A stretch of DNA of 64,000 nucleotides from JAJAZB01 sp964244295 (GTDB taxonomy: Bacteria > Bacteroidota > Bacteroidia > Cytophagales > Spirosomataceae). The DNA is taken from contig CAXTIG010000027.1 of the NCBI GenBank assembly GCA_964244295.1, positions 1-64,000 on the forward strand. The letters run 5' to 3'. The notes under the pieces are model-generated. The model was given only the letters and a program-made list of their open reading frames with translations, had not been told where the DNA came from and searched no databases. Shown piece by piece: positions 16,098 to 25,414 of the stretch. Made by a program: the position numbers and the translations under genes. The stretch's first letter is position 1; each line of letters begins with the position of its first letter.

Positions 16098-16837
16098 TCT
16101 TTTCCCCCCAACCGTCCGCTGACCACCTCGGCAGCCTGGCGGAGTTCCTGCACGATTTCCTTTTTCCGGCCTGCCGAGCAGCGCACTTCGGGCAGGAAAA
16201 TACTCAGCGCCGCCACCACCCGGCCACTGCGCCGGATGGGCACCGCCAGGCCGATGATGTGGCTTTTGGAATGCGTCGCGGCCAGTTCTTCGTCCCGGAG
16301 TTTCCGGAGCGTCGCGGCCAAGCCTTCCGCCGTGCTGGCTTCGGGCCAGGTCGCTTCGGGGGGCAGGCCGTTCACCGTCAGAAAGGCATCCTGTTCTTTT
16401 TCGGATAAAAAGGCCAGCAGTAGCCGCCCCGTGGCGGTTTCGTACACATTGCGCTCGGTGCGGCTGCGCACCTGCAAATCCTGGTCGGAGTTGACGAGGT
16501 GGACGATGTACCTTTTCTGGTTGCGGAGAATCCCCAGCAGCGAGCTTTCGTTGAGGCGGGCGGTGAGCGATTCCATCACGTCTTTGGCCGCTTCCACCAG
16601 GTTTTGGCCGTAGGCGTGGTTACCCGTCAGACTATACGCCATTGGACCGAGGCGGTAGCCTTTTTTTCGGCCCACGTGTTCGAGGTAGTTTTTCTCGACC
16701 AGCGTCCGCAGAATATTGGCGCAAGTGGCTTGGTTTAACTTCAGCGCCTCGGCGATTTCCGTCAGCGAAAACGCCCGCGACTGGTCGCGGGCCACAAATT
16801 CCAGAATGTCGAGGGCTTTGACGATGACGAGAACCAT
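16094..16837 (-). CDS. IclR-family transcriptional regulator
   Basis: A 247-residue regulator. The N-terminal winged helix-turn-helix covers about residues 5-65 (ALDILEFVAR ... SLTEIAEALKLNQATCANILRTLVEKNYLEHVG). The IclR effector-binding GAF-like domain covers about 75-240, ending in IGLAVPIRRSGRVVAALSIFLP. IclR proteins often control uronate or aromatic catabolism (KdgR is one). Its place just downstream of kduD, on the same strand, suggests control of kduD and the adjacent sugar locus by a pathway sugar. The frame is open upstream, but MVLVIVKALD at 16837 is the natural start. Confidence 0.9.
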   Translation of the reverse strand: MVLVIVKALDILEFVARDQSRAFSLTEIAEALKLNQATCANILRTLVEKNYLEHVGRKKGYRLGPMAYSLTGNHAYGQNLVEAAKDVMESLTARLNESSLLGILRNQKRYIVHLVNSDQDLQVRSRTERNVYETATGRLLLAFLSEKEQDAFLTVNGLPPEATWPEASTAEGLAATLRKLRDEELAATHSKSHIIGLAVPIRRSGRVVAALSIFLPEVRCSAGRKKEIVQELRQAAEVVSGRLGGKE

Positions 16838-16845
16838 GTTTTTTT

Positions 16846-16924
16846 GAGGAGTGAGAAGCGAGGAGTGAGGAGAAAAGTCAGAAAGCATTTTGCATTTCCT
16901 CCTCGCTCCTGACTCCTCACTCCT
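16846..16924. repeat. GAGGAGTGAG-iterated palindrome
   Basis: Iterated GAGGAGTGAG words at 16846-16872 face CTCCTCACTCC words at 16898-16924. It lies between kduD and iclR, both read leftward, with only eight bases left between it and the iclR ATG. Confidence 0.8.
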
Positions 16925-16929
16925 TAAAA

Positions 16930-17700
16930 TTACCGCCCCATCCACCCCCCGTCCACCGTCAGAATCGTCCCGTGGACGTAGTCGGCGGCGGCAGAGGCCA
17001 GGAAAACGGTCGGGCCGGCGAAGTCTTCCGGCTGTCCCCAGCGGCCCGCCGGGATGCGGGCGAGGATGGACTGGCTGCGCTCGGCGTCGGCTTGCAGGGC
17101 GGCGGTGTTGTCGGTGGCGATGTAGCCGGGGGCGATGGCGTTCACGTTCACACCCTTTCCTGCCCATTCGTTGGCGAGGGCTTTCACCAAACTCCCAATG
17201 GCCCCCTTGCTGGCGGCGTAACCCGGCACGTTGATGCCGCCCTGGAAGGTGAGTAGCGAGGCGGTGAAGATGATTTTCCCGCTCCCCCGCGCCACCATTT
17301 CCTTCCCGATTTCCCGGCTCAGTACAAACTGCGCGTTGAGGTTGGTTTCAATCACCGCGTCCCAAAACTCGTCGGGGTGTTCGGCGGCGGGTTTGCGCAT
17401 GATCGTCCCGGCGTTGTTGACGAGGATGTCGATTTTCGGGAAATCCTCTTTCACCTGGCCGATGAACTGGTGCAGGGCGGCGCGGTTGGCAAAATCGCAG
17501 GCGTAGCCCCTGAATTGCCGCCCCAACGCGGTCACTTCTTTTTCTATCGCGCTGCCGCTCGTTTCGAGCGTGGCCGAAACGCCGATGAGGTCGGCCCCGG
17601 CTTCGGCCAGGGCCAGGGCCATGGCTTTGCCGATGCCGCGCTTGCAGCCCGTCACGAGGGCCATCTTTCCACTGAGGTCAAATTGGGATTGAAAACTCAT
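16930..17700 (-). CDS. kduD: 2-deoxy-D-gluconate 3-dehydrogenase-like SDR (KduD)
   Basis: A 256-residue short-chain dehydrogenase. It has TGCKRGIG for NAD(P) binding (residues 18-25), NNAG at 95-98 and the triad Ser148, Tyr161 and Lys165 (YAASK). Wording such as CKRGIGKAMALALAEAGADLIGVS, GRQFRGYACDF and GRWGQPEDFAGP matches KduD. That enzyme reduces 2,5-diketo-3-deoxygluconate from unsaturated uronates to KDG. It is divergent from susC and shares a palindromic promoter region with it. A KDG kinase and aldolase are not in the window. Other sugar-acid SDRs are possible. Confidence 0.82.
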   Translation of the reverse strand: MSFQSQFDLSGKMALVTGCKRGIGKAMALALAEAGADLIGVSATLETSGSAIEKEVTALGRQFRGYACDFANRAALHQFIGQVKEDFPKIDILVNNAGTIMRKPAAEHPDEFWDAVIETNLNAQFVLSREIGKEMVARGSGKIIFTASLLTFQGGINVPGYAASKGAIGSLVKALANEWAGKGVNVNAIAPGYIATDNTAALQADAERSQSILARIPAGRWGQPEDFAGPTVFLASAAADYVHGTILTVDGGWMGR

Positions 17701-17912
17701 ACTTGATTATTGTGAATGTAAAAGTAAAAGAAAAGTACCGGCGCGACCTACCCGAACTGACTGGAAAAATTCTGATTCCTGTTCGGGCCAATTCTATTTT
17801 TTCCGGGGAAAACCGCACGTAATGGCCTCCTGGCAAATTTACCCTGGTAAAATTCCAAGCTGCCAACTGCCCCGGATTATCGCACAAAAAATATTTTCAG
17901 TCCAATTTTTGG

Positions 17913-17981
17913 CAAAAGTAAAATTTAGAAATACTATTGCAATGTGAAATAATAAATTCACATTGATAAAGTATTTCTAAA
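17913..17981. promoter_or_regulatory. kduD promoter with nested palindromic operator
   Basis: On the minus strand TTG (17942-17940), a 19-base spacer and TACTTTTG (17920-17913) form a full Bacteroidota promoter reading to kduD. It overlaps a nested palindrome. The outer arms TTTAGAAATACT (17924-17935) and AGTATTTCTAAA (17970-17981) are a perfect 12-base pair. Inside them CAATGTGAA (17940-17948) and TTCACATTG (17957-17965) form a perfect nine-base pair. The susC start is 15 bases beyond. It is a strong candidate operator for joint control of kduD and susC, perhaps by the nearby IclR protein. Confidence 0.75.
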
Positions 17982-17995
17982 CTTATCGAACCTAC

Positions 17996-20900
17996 ATGAA
18001 AAAAGCACTTACCTTTTTGAGCCAGGCGCTGCGGGTAACGCTGCTCGTCCTGGGGGGCGTCGGCTCCGTGCTGGCGCAATCGGGAACGACCGTGAGCGTC
18101 ACGGCGGTGAGCGGCCGCGTTTCCGACGAAAACGGCAAACCCCTACCGGGTGTCAACGTGAAAGCAAAAGCCACGACCGTCGGGGCCACGACCAACGGCG
18201 AAGGCACCTACCGCTTCACCCTGCCCGCCGGGGCGACCACGCTGGTTTTCTCGTTCGTGGGCTACCAGACCCAGGAGGCGTCGATTGGCAACCGCGCCAC
18301 GGTGGACGTATCGCTCACGCCCGAGGCCAGTTCGCTCGGCGAAGTGGTGGTGGTGGGCTACGGCACCCAGCAGAAGAAGGATTTAACGGGAGCCATTGCC
18401 TCGGTGAGCGCCAAAGACATCACGAAACTACCCGTCTCCGGCGTCGATCAGGCGCTTCAGGGGCAGGTGGCGGGCTTGCAGATTTCGCAGAGCAACGGCG
18501 CACCGGGCGGCAACACCAGCATTTTGATTCGGGGCATTGGCTCGATTTCCGGGGGAAACGAGCCGCTGTTCGTCATTGACGGCTACCCGGTGACCAACGC
18601 GGGCATCGGCAACCCGCTCAACACCATCAACCCCAACGACATCGAAACCATCGACGTGCTGAAAGACGCGTCTTCGACGGCGATTTACGGCTCGCGGGGT
18701 TCGAACGGGGTCATCATCATCACGACCAAACGCGGGAAAGCCGGTAAAACCCGCATCGAAGTGGATGCCTACACGGGTTTTCAGCAGGTCGCTAAACGGC
18801 TAAACCTGCTCGATACGAAGGATTTTGCGCAGTTTGTCACCGAAGGCCGCAACAACGGCTACCTCGACAACGTCGCCACCGGGAAAATCACGGACGCCAA
18901 TTCGGTTCGTCCCAACTCGTACCAAATCCCCTCCGTGCTGCAAGGCGATGTGTCCCAACTGCCCAACACCGACTGGCAGGACCTGATTTTCCGCACCGCG
19001 CCCATCCGCAACCTCCAGGTTTCGGCCTCGGGCGGTACCGAAAACCTCCGCTACGCCATTTCCGGGGGGTATTTCAGCCAGAAAGGCATCATCATCAGTT
19101 CGGGCCTGGAGCGGTACAGTTTTCGGATGAACCTGGACGGCAAGCTGTCGAAAAAGTTGTCGGTCGGTATCACGATGCTGCCCAGTTTCAACAAACTCGA
19201 CGACGTGAGCGCCATCGGCCACTCGGGCGGGGCCGTGGTGCAGGCCGCCCTCTCGCTGCCGCCCTACATCGCGCCCTACGACGCCAACGGCAACTACACG
19301 ATTTTGTACCAACCCACCGAAGGCGACGTGTCGTACCCGCACCCGGTGCAACTGGCGAACGAACTCCAGATTAACGGAACGCAGTTCCGGTTTTTTGGCA
19401 ATGCCTACGCCGAATACGCCATCACCAACGATCTGAAGTTCAGAAGCACGTTCGGAACGGACCTGAACTACTCCAAAAACCGCCGCTTCGACCCCAACAC
19501 CTACAACCCCGTGTCGGTGTTGACCAACGCCACGGCCACCAACGCCGAAGCCACCAACTGGCTGACCGAGAACACGCTGAGTTACAAAAAGCGGTTCGGT
19601 ACCCACAGCCTCGACGCCATCGCGGGGTTTACCGCCCAGAAAGCGTACTTCAGTTCGGTCAACGCGCAGGCCGCCAAATTTCCGGATAACCTCGTCGAAA
19701 ACATCAACGGCGGCACGGTCAACGCCGGGGGCGAAGCCATCACCGTCCACACGCTGCTGTCGTACCTGGCGCGGGTCAACTACGGGTTCAAGGACAAATA
19801 CCTGGTCACGGCCACCCTGCGCCGCGATGGTTCTTCGCGCTTTGGCTCCGACAACCGCTGGGGTGTATTCCCCTCGGCATCGGTGGGTTGGCGCGTTTCG
19901 GAAGAAGGCTTCATGAAAGGCATCCGGGTTATTTCCGACCTGAAACTCCGGGCCAGCTACGGCCTGACCGGCAACAACGCCATCGGCGATTACCGGGCCA
20001 TCGGGCAGTTGCGCGACGCCAACTACGTCATCGGCAACGGCCTCGCGCCCGGCCTGGGCCGGTCGTCGTTTACCAACAGCCTGCTGGGCTGGGAATCGAT
20101 GAAGCAACTGGATTTGGGGCTGGATTTCAACGTGTTCAACAACCGGCTTGCCATCACCGCCGACTATTACGACAAGCGCAACACCGACATGCTGTTCTCG
20201 ATTCAAACGCCTTCGGCCACTGGCCTGACGAGCGCGCTGGTCAATTTGGGCGAGGTGCAAAATCGGGGCATCGAGTTGGCGTTTACCAGCCGGAACACCG
20301 TCGGGGCCTTCAAGTGGACGACCAATTTCAACATCACCTTCAACAAAAACAAGGTACTGGCGATGAGCGCCGAGACGGAGAAAATCCTCGCCACCGCCCA
20401 GGGCCGCACCGTGTACGGCATCACCCAGGTGGGCGACCCGATTGGCAGTTTTTACGGTCGGCGACTAATCGGCGTTTTCCAAACCAACGAAGAAGCCACG
20501 ACTTACGGCAAGCAACCCTTCGCCCGGGCGGGGGATTTCAAGTGGGAAGACGTGAACAACGACGGGAAAATCGACGACAACGACCGCGCCGTGATTGGCA
20601 GTCCGCACCCCGATTTCTACTTCGGGTTCAACAACAACTTTTCCTACAAAGGCTTTTCGCTCGACATCCTGACCAATGGCATGGTCGGACAAAAAATTTA
20701 CAACGCCACGTTCTCGGTCAACAATTCCGGCGTTCAGAACCAGATTCAGGAGTCGTTCGACAACCGTTTCGTGTCGGCCACCCAACCCGGCAACGGGCAG
20801 TACGGGCGGGCCATCCGGGGAAGCCGCAACAACAACACGGTGTTCAGCAGTGCCTACCTCTTCGACGGCTCGTTCTGGCGGATTCGCAACGTGTCGCTGG

Positions 20901-21112
20901 GCTACAACCTGCCCGGCCCGCTGCTCGACCGGCTCCACGTGGGTTCCGTGCGTTTATACGCCACCGCCACCAACCTGTTCACCCTCACGAAGTACAACGG
21001 CTTCGACCCGGAAGTGAGCGGTTCGGGCGACGACCAACGGGCCGCCGGGTTGGACTTCGGCACCTACCCGCAAGCCCGGACCCTCACGTTTGGAGTGAAT
21101 TTAGGTTTCTGA
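17996..21112 (+). CDS. SusC/RagA-family TonB-linked outer membrane protein
   Basis: A 1038-residue glycan importer of the outer membrane. In order it has a signal peptide (cleavage near LAQS, residue 24) and a carboxypeptidase-regulatory-like domain (about 35-110). A TonB-plug region follows, with the SusC signature VVVVGYGTQQKKDLTGAI at about 118-135, and then the beta-barrel ending in GVNLGF. It lacks the N-terminal STN domain seen in the other SusC at 44 kb, so it is not expected to signal through FecR. It starts the rightward carbohydrate operon and is followed 26 bases later by its SusD partner. Confidence 0.95.
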   Translation: MKKALTFLSQALRVTLLVLGGVGSVLAQSGTTVSVTAVSGRVSDENGKPLPGVNVKAKATTVGATTNGEGTYRFTLPAGATTLVFSFVGYQTQEASIGNRATVDVSLTPEASSLGEVVVVGYGTQQKKDLTGAIASVSAKDITKLPVSGVDQALQGQVAGLQISQSNGAPGGNTSILIRGIGSISGGNEPLFVIDGYPVTNAGIGNPLNTINPNDIETIDVLKDASSTAIYGSRGSNGVIIITTKRGKAGKTRIEVDAYTGFQQVAKRLNLLDTKDFAQFVTEGRNNGYLDNVATGKITDANSVRPNSYQIPSVLQGDVSQLPNTDWQDLIFRTAPIRNLQVSASGGTENLRYAISGGYFSQKGIIISSGLERYSFRMNLDGKLSKKLSVGITMLPSFNKLDDVSAIGHSGGAVVQAALSLPPYIAPYDANGNYTILYQPTEGDVSYPHPVQLANELQINGTQFRFFGNAYAEYAITNDLKFRSTFGTDLNYSKNRRFDPNTYNPVSVLTNATATNAEATNWLTENTLSYKKRFGTHSLDAIAGFTAQKAYFSSVNAQAAKFPDNLVENINGGTVNAGGEAITVHTLLSYLARVNYGFKDKYLVTATLRRDGSSRFGSDNRWGVFPSASVGWRVSEEGFMKGIRVISDLKLRASYGLTGNNAIGDYRAIGQLRDANYVIGNGLAPGLGRSSFTNSLLGWESMKQLDLGLDFNVFNNRLAITADYYDKRNTDMLFSIQTPSATGLTSALVNLGEVQNRGIELAFTSRNTVGAFKWTTNFNITFNKNKVLAMSAETEKILATAQGRTVYGITQVGDPIGSFYGRRLIGVFQTNEEATTYGKQPFARAGDFKWEDVNNDGKIDDNDRAVIGSPHPDFYFGFNNNFSYKGFSLDILTNGMVGQKIYNATFSVNNSGVQNQIQESFDNRFVSATQPGNGQYGRAIRGSRNNNTVFSSAYLFDGSFWRIRNVSLGYNLPGPLLDRLHVGSVRLYATATNLFTLTKYNGFDPEVSGSGDDQRAAGLDFGTYPQARTLTFGVNLGF

Positions 21113-21138
21113 ACCCCGGCCTCTAACTGATTAAAACC

Positions 21139-22584
21139 ATGAAATTCAAAGCCTTTCTTTTCGCCACCCTGCTCCTGTTCGCCGCCGGGTGTAAGGAGTC
21201 GTTCCTGGAGCAGGTGCCCCTGAGCGAACGCAGCGAAGCCAATTTTTACCAGACCACGGCCGATTTCAACAACGCCGTGATTGGGGTGTATTCGACCCTG
21301 AAAAATGGGGGCCTGTACGGCAACGGCAGCGGGTCGCTCTTCGCGATGTCCGAAATCATCAGCGATAATACCGACCTCGGCGTGACGCGCCAGCCGGTGA
21401 ATGGTTCCCTGTTTGAAATCGACGATTACCTGACCACGATTTCCAACGCCACCGTCGGGGCGGCCTGGACGGGGCATTACCTCGGCGTGGCCCGGGCCAA
21501 CGCCATTCTCGACCGTCTGCCCGCTACCACCATCCCTCAGGCGAGCAAAGACCGCTTCGAGGGCGAGGCCAAATTCATGCGGGCGATGTTCTACTTCAAC
21601 CTCGTGCGGCTCTTCGGCAACGTGCAGTTGGTAACCGCCGAAATCACCTCGCCCTACGGGGCCAATGACTTGACCCGCAGCCCGTCCAGTCAGGTGTACG
21701 AACTGATTGTGAACGACTTGAAAGCGGCGGAAGAAAAACTACCCGCCACCATTCCGGCAGCGGAAGCGGGCCGGGCCTCGCGCTGGGCGGCCAAATCGCT
21801 GCTGGGCAAAGTGCATTTGACGCTGAAACAATACGACCTGGCGGCGGCCAAACTCAAGGAAGTCATCGACTCCAAAGCGCACGACTTGCTGCCCGTGTAC
21901 GCCAACGTGTTTTCCCCCACCACCTCGTTCGTCGCCAACAAAGAAGTGATTTTTGCCGTGCAGTTTGTGTCGGGCCAGATTGGTCAAGGCTCGGACATGT
22001 GGTCCAACTGGGCACCGTTCAACGCGGGTACGGCCTTGCTCGGCACCGGCGGCGGGGGCGGCGGCGGCTTCAACCGCCCCACTGCCGACCTGGCGAAAGC
22101 CTACGAACCGGGGGATTTGCGCAAGGATGCTTCCCTGCTCACGACCTACAAAAACGCCCAGGGCAAGGACGTAGCCGATGCCTACGTGGTGAAGTTTCGC
22201 CAGCAAGGCGCGCTGAACGCCGATTCCGACGTGGATTTTCCCATCCTCCGCTACGCCGACGTGCTGCTGATGTACGCCGAGGCGCTCAACGAAGGAGGCA
22301 AAGCCCCGGAGGCCTTGCCCTTCCTGAACCAGATTCGGAAACGGGCGGGCCTCGCCGACAAAGCCGCCCTGAGTCAGGCGGATATGCGCGTGGCGTTGGA
22401 ACAGGAACGCCGGGTCGAACTGGCCTTTGAAAACCACCGCTGGTTCGATTTGCTCCGCACCGACCGGTACCTGCCGGTGCTGACGGGCAAGGGCCTCAAA
22501 GTGCTGGACTACCAAAAAGTCTATCCGATTCCGCAGCGGGAAATTGACTTGAACAAGAAACTGACGCAGAATCAGGGGTATTGA
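21139..22584 (+). CDS. SusD/RagB-family glycan-binding lipoprotein
   Basis: A 481-residue outer-membrane lipoprotein that caps the SusC barrel and binds the glycan. The lipobox LFAAGC puts the lipidated Cys at residue 18. The family features include FYQTTADFNNAVIGVYSTL, the helical TPR-like region with EAKFMRAMFYFNLVRLFG, and the C-terminal RRVELAFENHRWFDLLRT block. The glycine-rich stretch TGGGGGGGF at about 310 is a loop peculiarity. It directly follows its SusC and is followed by a long palindrome before the glycosidases. Confidence 0.94.
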   Translation: MKFKAFLFATLLLFAAGCKESFLEQVPLSERSEANFYQTTADFNNAVIGVYSTLKNGGLYGNGSGSLFAMSEIISDNTDLGVTRQPVNGSLFEIDDYLTTISNATVGAAWTGHYLGVARANAILDRLPATTIPQASKDRFEGEAKFMRAMFYFNLVRLFGNVQLVTAEITSPYGANDLTRSPSSQVYELIVNDLKAAEEKLPATIPAAEAGRASRWAAKSLLGKVHLTLKQYDLAAAKLKEVIDSKAHDLLPVYANVFSPTTSFVANKEVIFAVQFVSGQIGQGSDMWSNWAPFNAGTALLGTGGGGGGGFNRPTADLAKAYEPGDLRKDASLLTTYKNAQGKDVADAYVVKFRQQGALNADSDVDFPILRYADVLLMYAEALNEGGKAPEALPFLNQIRKRAGLADKAALSQADMRVALEQERRVELAFENHRWFDLLRTDRYLPVLTGKGLKVLDYQKVYPIPQREIDLNKKLTQNQGY

Positions 22585-22596
22585 ACCCGTTTTTTT

Positions 22597-22710
22597 GTCA
22601 CGCTGAGCTTGTCGAAGCGCAAACCGTTGCCAGCCGTACAAGCCTGTGCGTGGATACGGCTGGCAACGGTTTGCGCTTCGACCGTGCGACGGACCGCCGC
22701 TCAGCGTGAC
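22597..22710. repeat. GTCACGCTGAGC palindromic element, copy 1
   Basis: Outer arms GTCACGCTGAGC (22597-22608) and GCTCAGCGTGAC (22699-22710) enclose a perfect 26-base inner inverted repeat (22613-22638 with 22655-22680) beginning CGAAGCGCAAACC. A run of seven T precedes it. It sits between susD and the GH38-like gene. Related elements lie at 32321 and 49220. Confidence 0.85.
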
Positions 22711-22739
22711 CACCTTACTTTCGTTTTGATTTCCAGCGC

Positions 22740-25403
22740 ATGAATTTCCTGAGTCGAGTTTTCTTTACGGGTATCGTGCTGACCAGTTTCTCCGGGTCGG
22801 CCCAACCGGATCGCCGGATCGCCGTCAAGCGCCTCTACCTCGCTAACGACGACCACACCGATTACATGTGGACCGGCAACGAGGCGCAGTACGACACGGC
22901 CTTCGTGAAAATGCTCGACTACTACCTCGACCAAATCGACGCGACGCAGACCAACCCCGACGACTTTCAGGCCCGCTTCAACCTCGACGGCAGCTACTGG
23001 ATTCGGGTGTACCAGAAATACCGCAGTCCGGCGCAATACAACCGGCTCATCGCCCGGCTGCGGTCGGGGCATTTGAGCAGCCCGCTCAACTCGCTGGTGA
23101 ACACCTACGGCGGGCAACCCACCGAGGCCGTGCTGCGCGGAATGTACGACGCCGGGGCGCTCGAACGGCGGCATAAACTCCGTTTTCGGCTGGCCGTGTG
23201 CATGGAAAACCAGACGTTGCCGCTCGGCCTGGCCTCGCTCTGGGCGGGGTCGGGCGCGAAGTGGAGCTGGCGGGGCGTGTGCGGCTGCGCCAGCCGGATT
23301 ACGAATCAAAGTCTCGCTCACCGGCGGAATCAACTCTACCGCTACATGGGCACCGACGCGCAGGGCGTGATTATGAAGTGGTACAACCGCCCGATTTTCA
23401 ACGGGCGCACCCTCGGCGGTTACGCCGAAGCCCGCCGCGAAAAAGCCCCCACCGACATCGCCGGCGACATGGGCAAAGTCGTCACTGACCTGACGGCGAT
23501 GTGCGACACGACGACGATCCGCTCGGCCTACCCCTTCAACGTAGCCGGGGCCTTTGGCTACGGCTGGGATGATTTAGACAGCTACGTTTCGCCCCAATTC
23601 ATCAGCGCCGCCCAGCGCTATTCCACGCCGACGCGCCGGGTGCGGGTTTCCAACGAAGAAGATTTTTTCCGGGACGTCGAAAAGAATTATCCGAAAATCA
23701 CCTCGGAATCCGTCAGTTACGGCAACGAGTGGGATGTGTACCCGGTTTCGATGAACGAAACCCTGGCGCAAATTCGCCGGGCGACCGAGAACCTGCGGGC
23801 CACCGAGGCACTAGCTGCGCTGGTTTCGTTGAAAGACAGTACGTTTGGAAAAGACCTGATCGATGCCCGCAACGCCGCCTGGGAAGCCTACGGCCTCTAC
23901 TGGGAACACGACTGGACCGCCGACGGTCCGGTCAGCAAAAAAGCCCGCGCCGACTGGCAGGTTCGGCTGCGCAACCAAATCGTCGGGTACGTGGACACGC
24001 TCCGCCAACGGGCGGTCGTGGCGATGGGACAGCAGTTGAAGGCAGGGGCCAACAGCGCGGCTGCGGCCCGGTTTTACGTGTTCAATCCCCTGAGTTGGGC
24101 GCGGAACGACTACGCCGATTTTGCCTATGAAAGCCCAAACCCCGTGCGGGTCGTGGAGGTGGGCACCAACCGGGAAGCGGTCAGTCAAGTGATTTTCAAA
24201 GGGGGCAAACGCCACCTGCGGATTTGGGCGGAAGGCATGCCTTCGGTCGGCTATAAAGTCTACGAAATCCGGCCCGGCAGCCCCACGCGTCAACCCGACG
24301 CGGCGACCGTATCGGGTGAAGTCATCGAAAACGCCTACCACCGGATTCGCCTCCGCAAGTCGGGCCTCATCGCCGAGTGGACCGACCGCAAAGCGGCCAA
24401 CCGCCAACTCGTGCAGACCTTAGACGGACGCGGCTTTAACGACCTCGGCACGCAGAACCCCGACGCGGGCGAGGCGCTGGTGGTGGAAAACCGGGGGCCG
24501 GTGTCGGTCACGCTCAAGGCCACCTCCAACGACCCCATCGCCCACACCGTAAAAGTAACGTTCTACCGCAACAGCCGGAACGCCGGACCGCCCCGCATCG
24601 ACGTGGAAGACAGCATCCGGGCCAATTTTGGCGACGTGAAACACTGGTCGTTTTCGTTCAATCTAAAAAACCAGACGACCCGCCACGAAGAACTGGGCGC
24701 AATTTTGACCGTAAAAAAAGAAACCCGTGGCGGCCACTACGCCAGCCAGAATGCCCGCTACGACTACCAGACCTTCAACCACTTCGCCGACCTGAGCGAA
24801 CCCGGCGGCTACGGAGTGACCCTCTCCAACCAGGATTGCAGCTTTTTCAGACTGGGCCAAAGCACCGCCGATTCGCTCTGGGAAACGTCGCCCCAACTCA
24901 ACGCGCTGGCGGGCGGGCAGGTGGACACCTACGGGTCGGGCGTGAAAGACACGCTGCGGCTGGGGATTTACCACCAAAACGGCGAAACCCAATTCCGCTA
25001 CGCCTTCGCCCTGACCACCCACCAGACGGCCTTCGACCCCGTGGCGGCGATGAAGTTTTCGTTGGAACACCAAAACCCGCTCGTGACCGGTGCGGTGAGC
25101 GGCACCGAAGAAAAGTATCCCGAAACTACGCAGTCGTTTCTGACCGTGAGCGACCCCGCCGTGCTGCTCTGGAGCCTGAAACCGAGCGAAGACGGCATCG
25201 GCAACGGCCTGATTGGGCGGTTCTGGAACCTGAAAAATGCCCCCGCCACCCCGACGCTCCGCCTAGCCCGGCCCATTCGCCACGCCTGGCAAACGACCCA
25301 CCTGGAAACGGACGAAGCCGCCCTGCACCCGGTGAACGGGGCCGTGCCGCTGAAGTTCGCCGCCAACCAACTCAACACGTACCGCCTGAGCCTCCGGCCC
25401 TAA
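22740..25403 (+). CDS. GH38-like alpha-mannosidase family protein
   Basis: An 887-residue secreted enzyme with a signal peptide ending near residue 21. The HxDxxW motif of GH38 zinc alpha-mannosidases appears as DDHTDYMW (His39, Asp41, Trp44). It is followed by the FNLDGSYWIRVYQKY block. The C-terminal part (about 480-887) has the beta-sandwich style of GH38 middle and C-terminal domains, ending with the ETDEA(x)n-NTYRLSL region. The family hydrolyses alpha-mannosides, and the exact linkage is not predictable. Divergence from well-known GH38 members is considerable, so the call is at fold and family level. Confidence 0.7.
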   Translation: MNFLSRVFFTGIVLTSFSGSAQPDRRIAVKRLYLANDDHTDYMWTGNEAQYDTAFVKMLDYYLDQIDATQTNPDDFQARFNLDGSYWIRVYQKYRSPAQYNRLIARLRSGHLSSPLNSLVNTYGGQPTEAVLRGMYDAGALERRHKLRFRLAVCMENQTLPLGLASLWAGSGAKWSWRGVCGCASRITNQSLAHRRNQLYRYMGTDAQGVIMKWYNRPIFNGRTLGGYAEARREKAPTDIAGDMGKVVTDLTAMCDTTTIRSAYPFNVAGAFGYGWDDLDSYVSPQFISAAQRYSTPTRRVRVSNEEDFFRDVEKNYPKITSESVSYGNEWDVYPVSMNETLAQIRRATENLRATEALAALVSLKDSTFGKDLIDARNAAWEAYGLYWEHDWTADGPVSKKARADWQVRLRNQIVGYVDTLRQRAVVAMGQQLKAGANSAAAARFYVFNPLSWARNDYADFAYESPNPVRVVEVGTNREAVSQVIFKGGKRHLRIWAEGMPSVGYKVYEIRPGSPTRQPDAATVSGEVIENAYHRIRLRKSGLIAEWTDRKAANRQLVQTLDGRGFNDLGTQNPDAGEALVVENRGPVSVTLKATSNDPIAHTVKVTFYRNSRNAGPPRIDVEDSIRANFGDVKHWSFSFNLKNQTTRHEELGAILTVKKETRGGHYASQNARYDYQTFNHFADLSEPGGYGVTLSNQDCSFFRLGQSTADSLWETSPQLNALAGGQVDTYGSGVKDTLRLGIYHQNGETQFRYAFALTTHQTAFDPVAAMKFSLEHQNPLVTGAVSGTEEKYPETTQSFLTVSDPAVLLWSLKPSEDGIGNGLIGRFWNLKNAPATPTLRLARPIRHAWQTTHLETDEAALHPVNGAVPLKFAANQLNTYRLSLRP

Positions 25404-25414
25404 ACCTGATTCGT

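Noticed and set aside
22597..22710. The GTCACGCTGAGC palindrome as an insertion sequence end.
   Set aside because: No transposase frame and no target duplication were seen around it.
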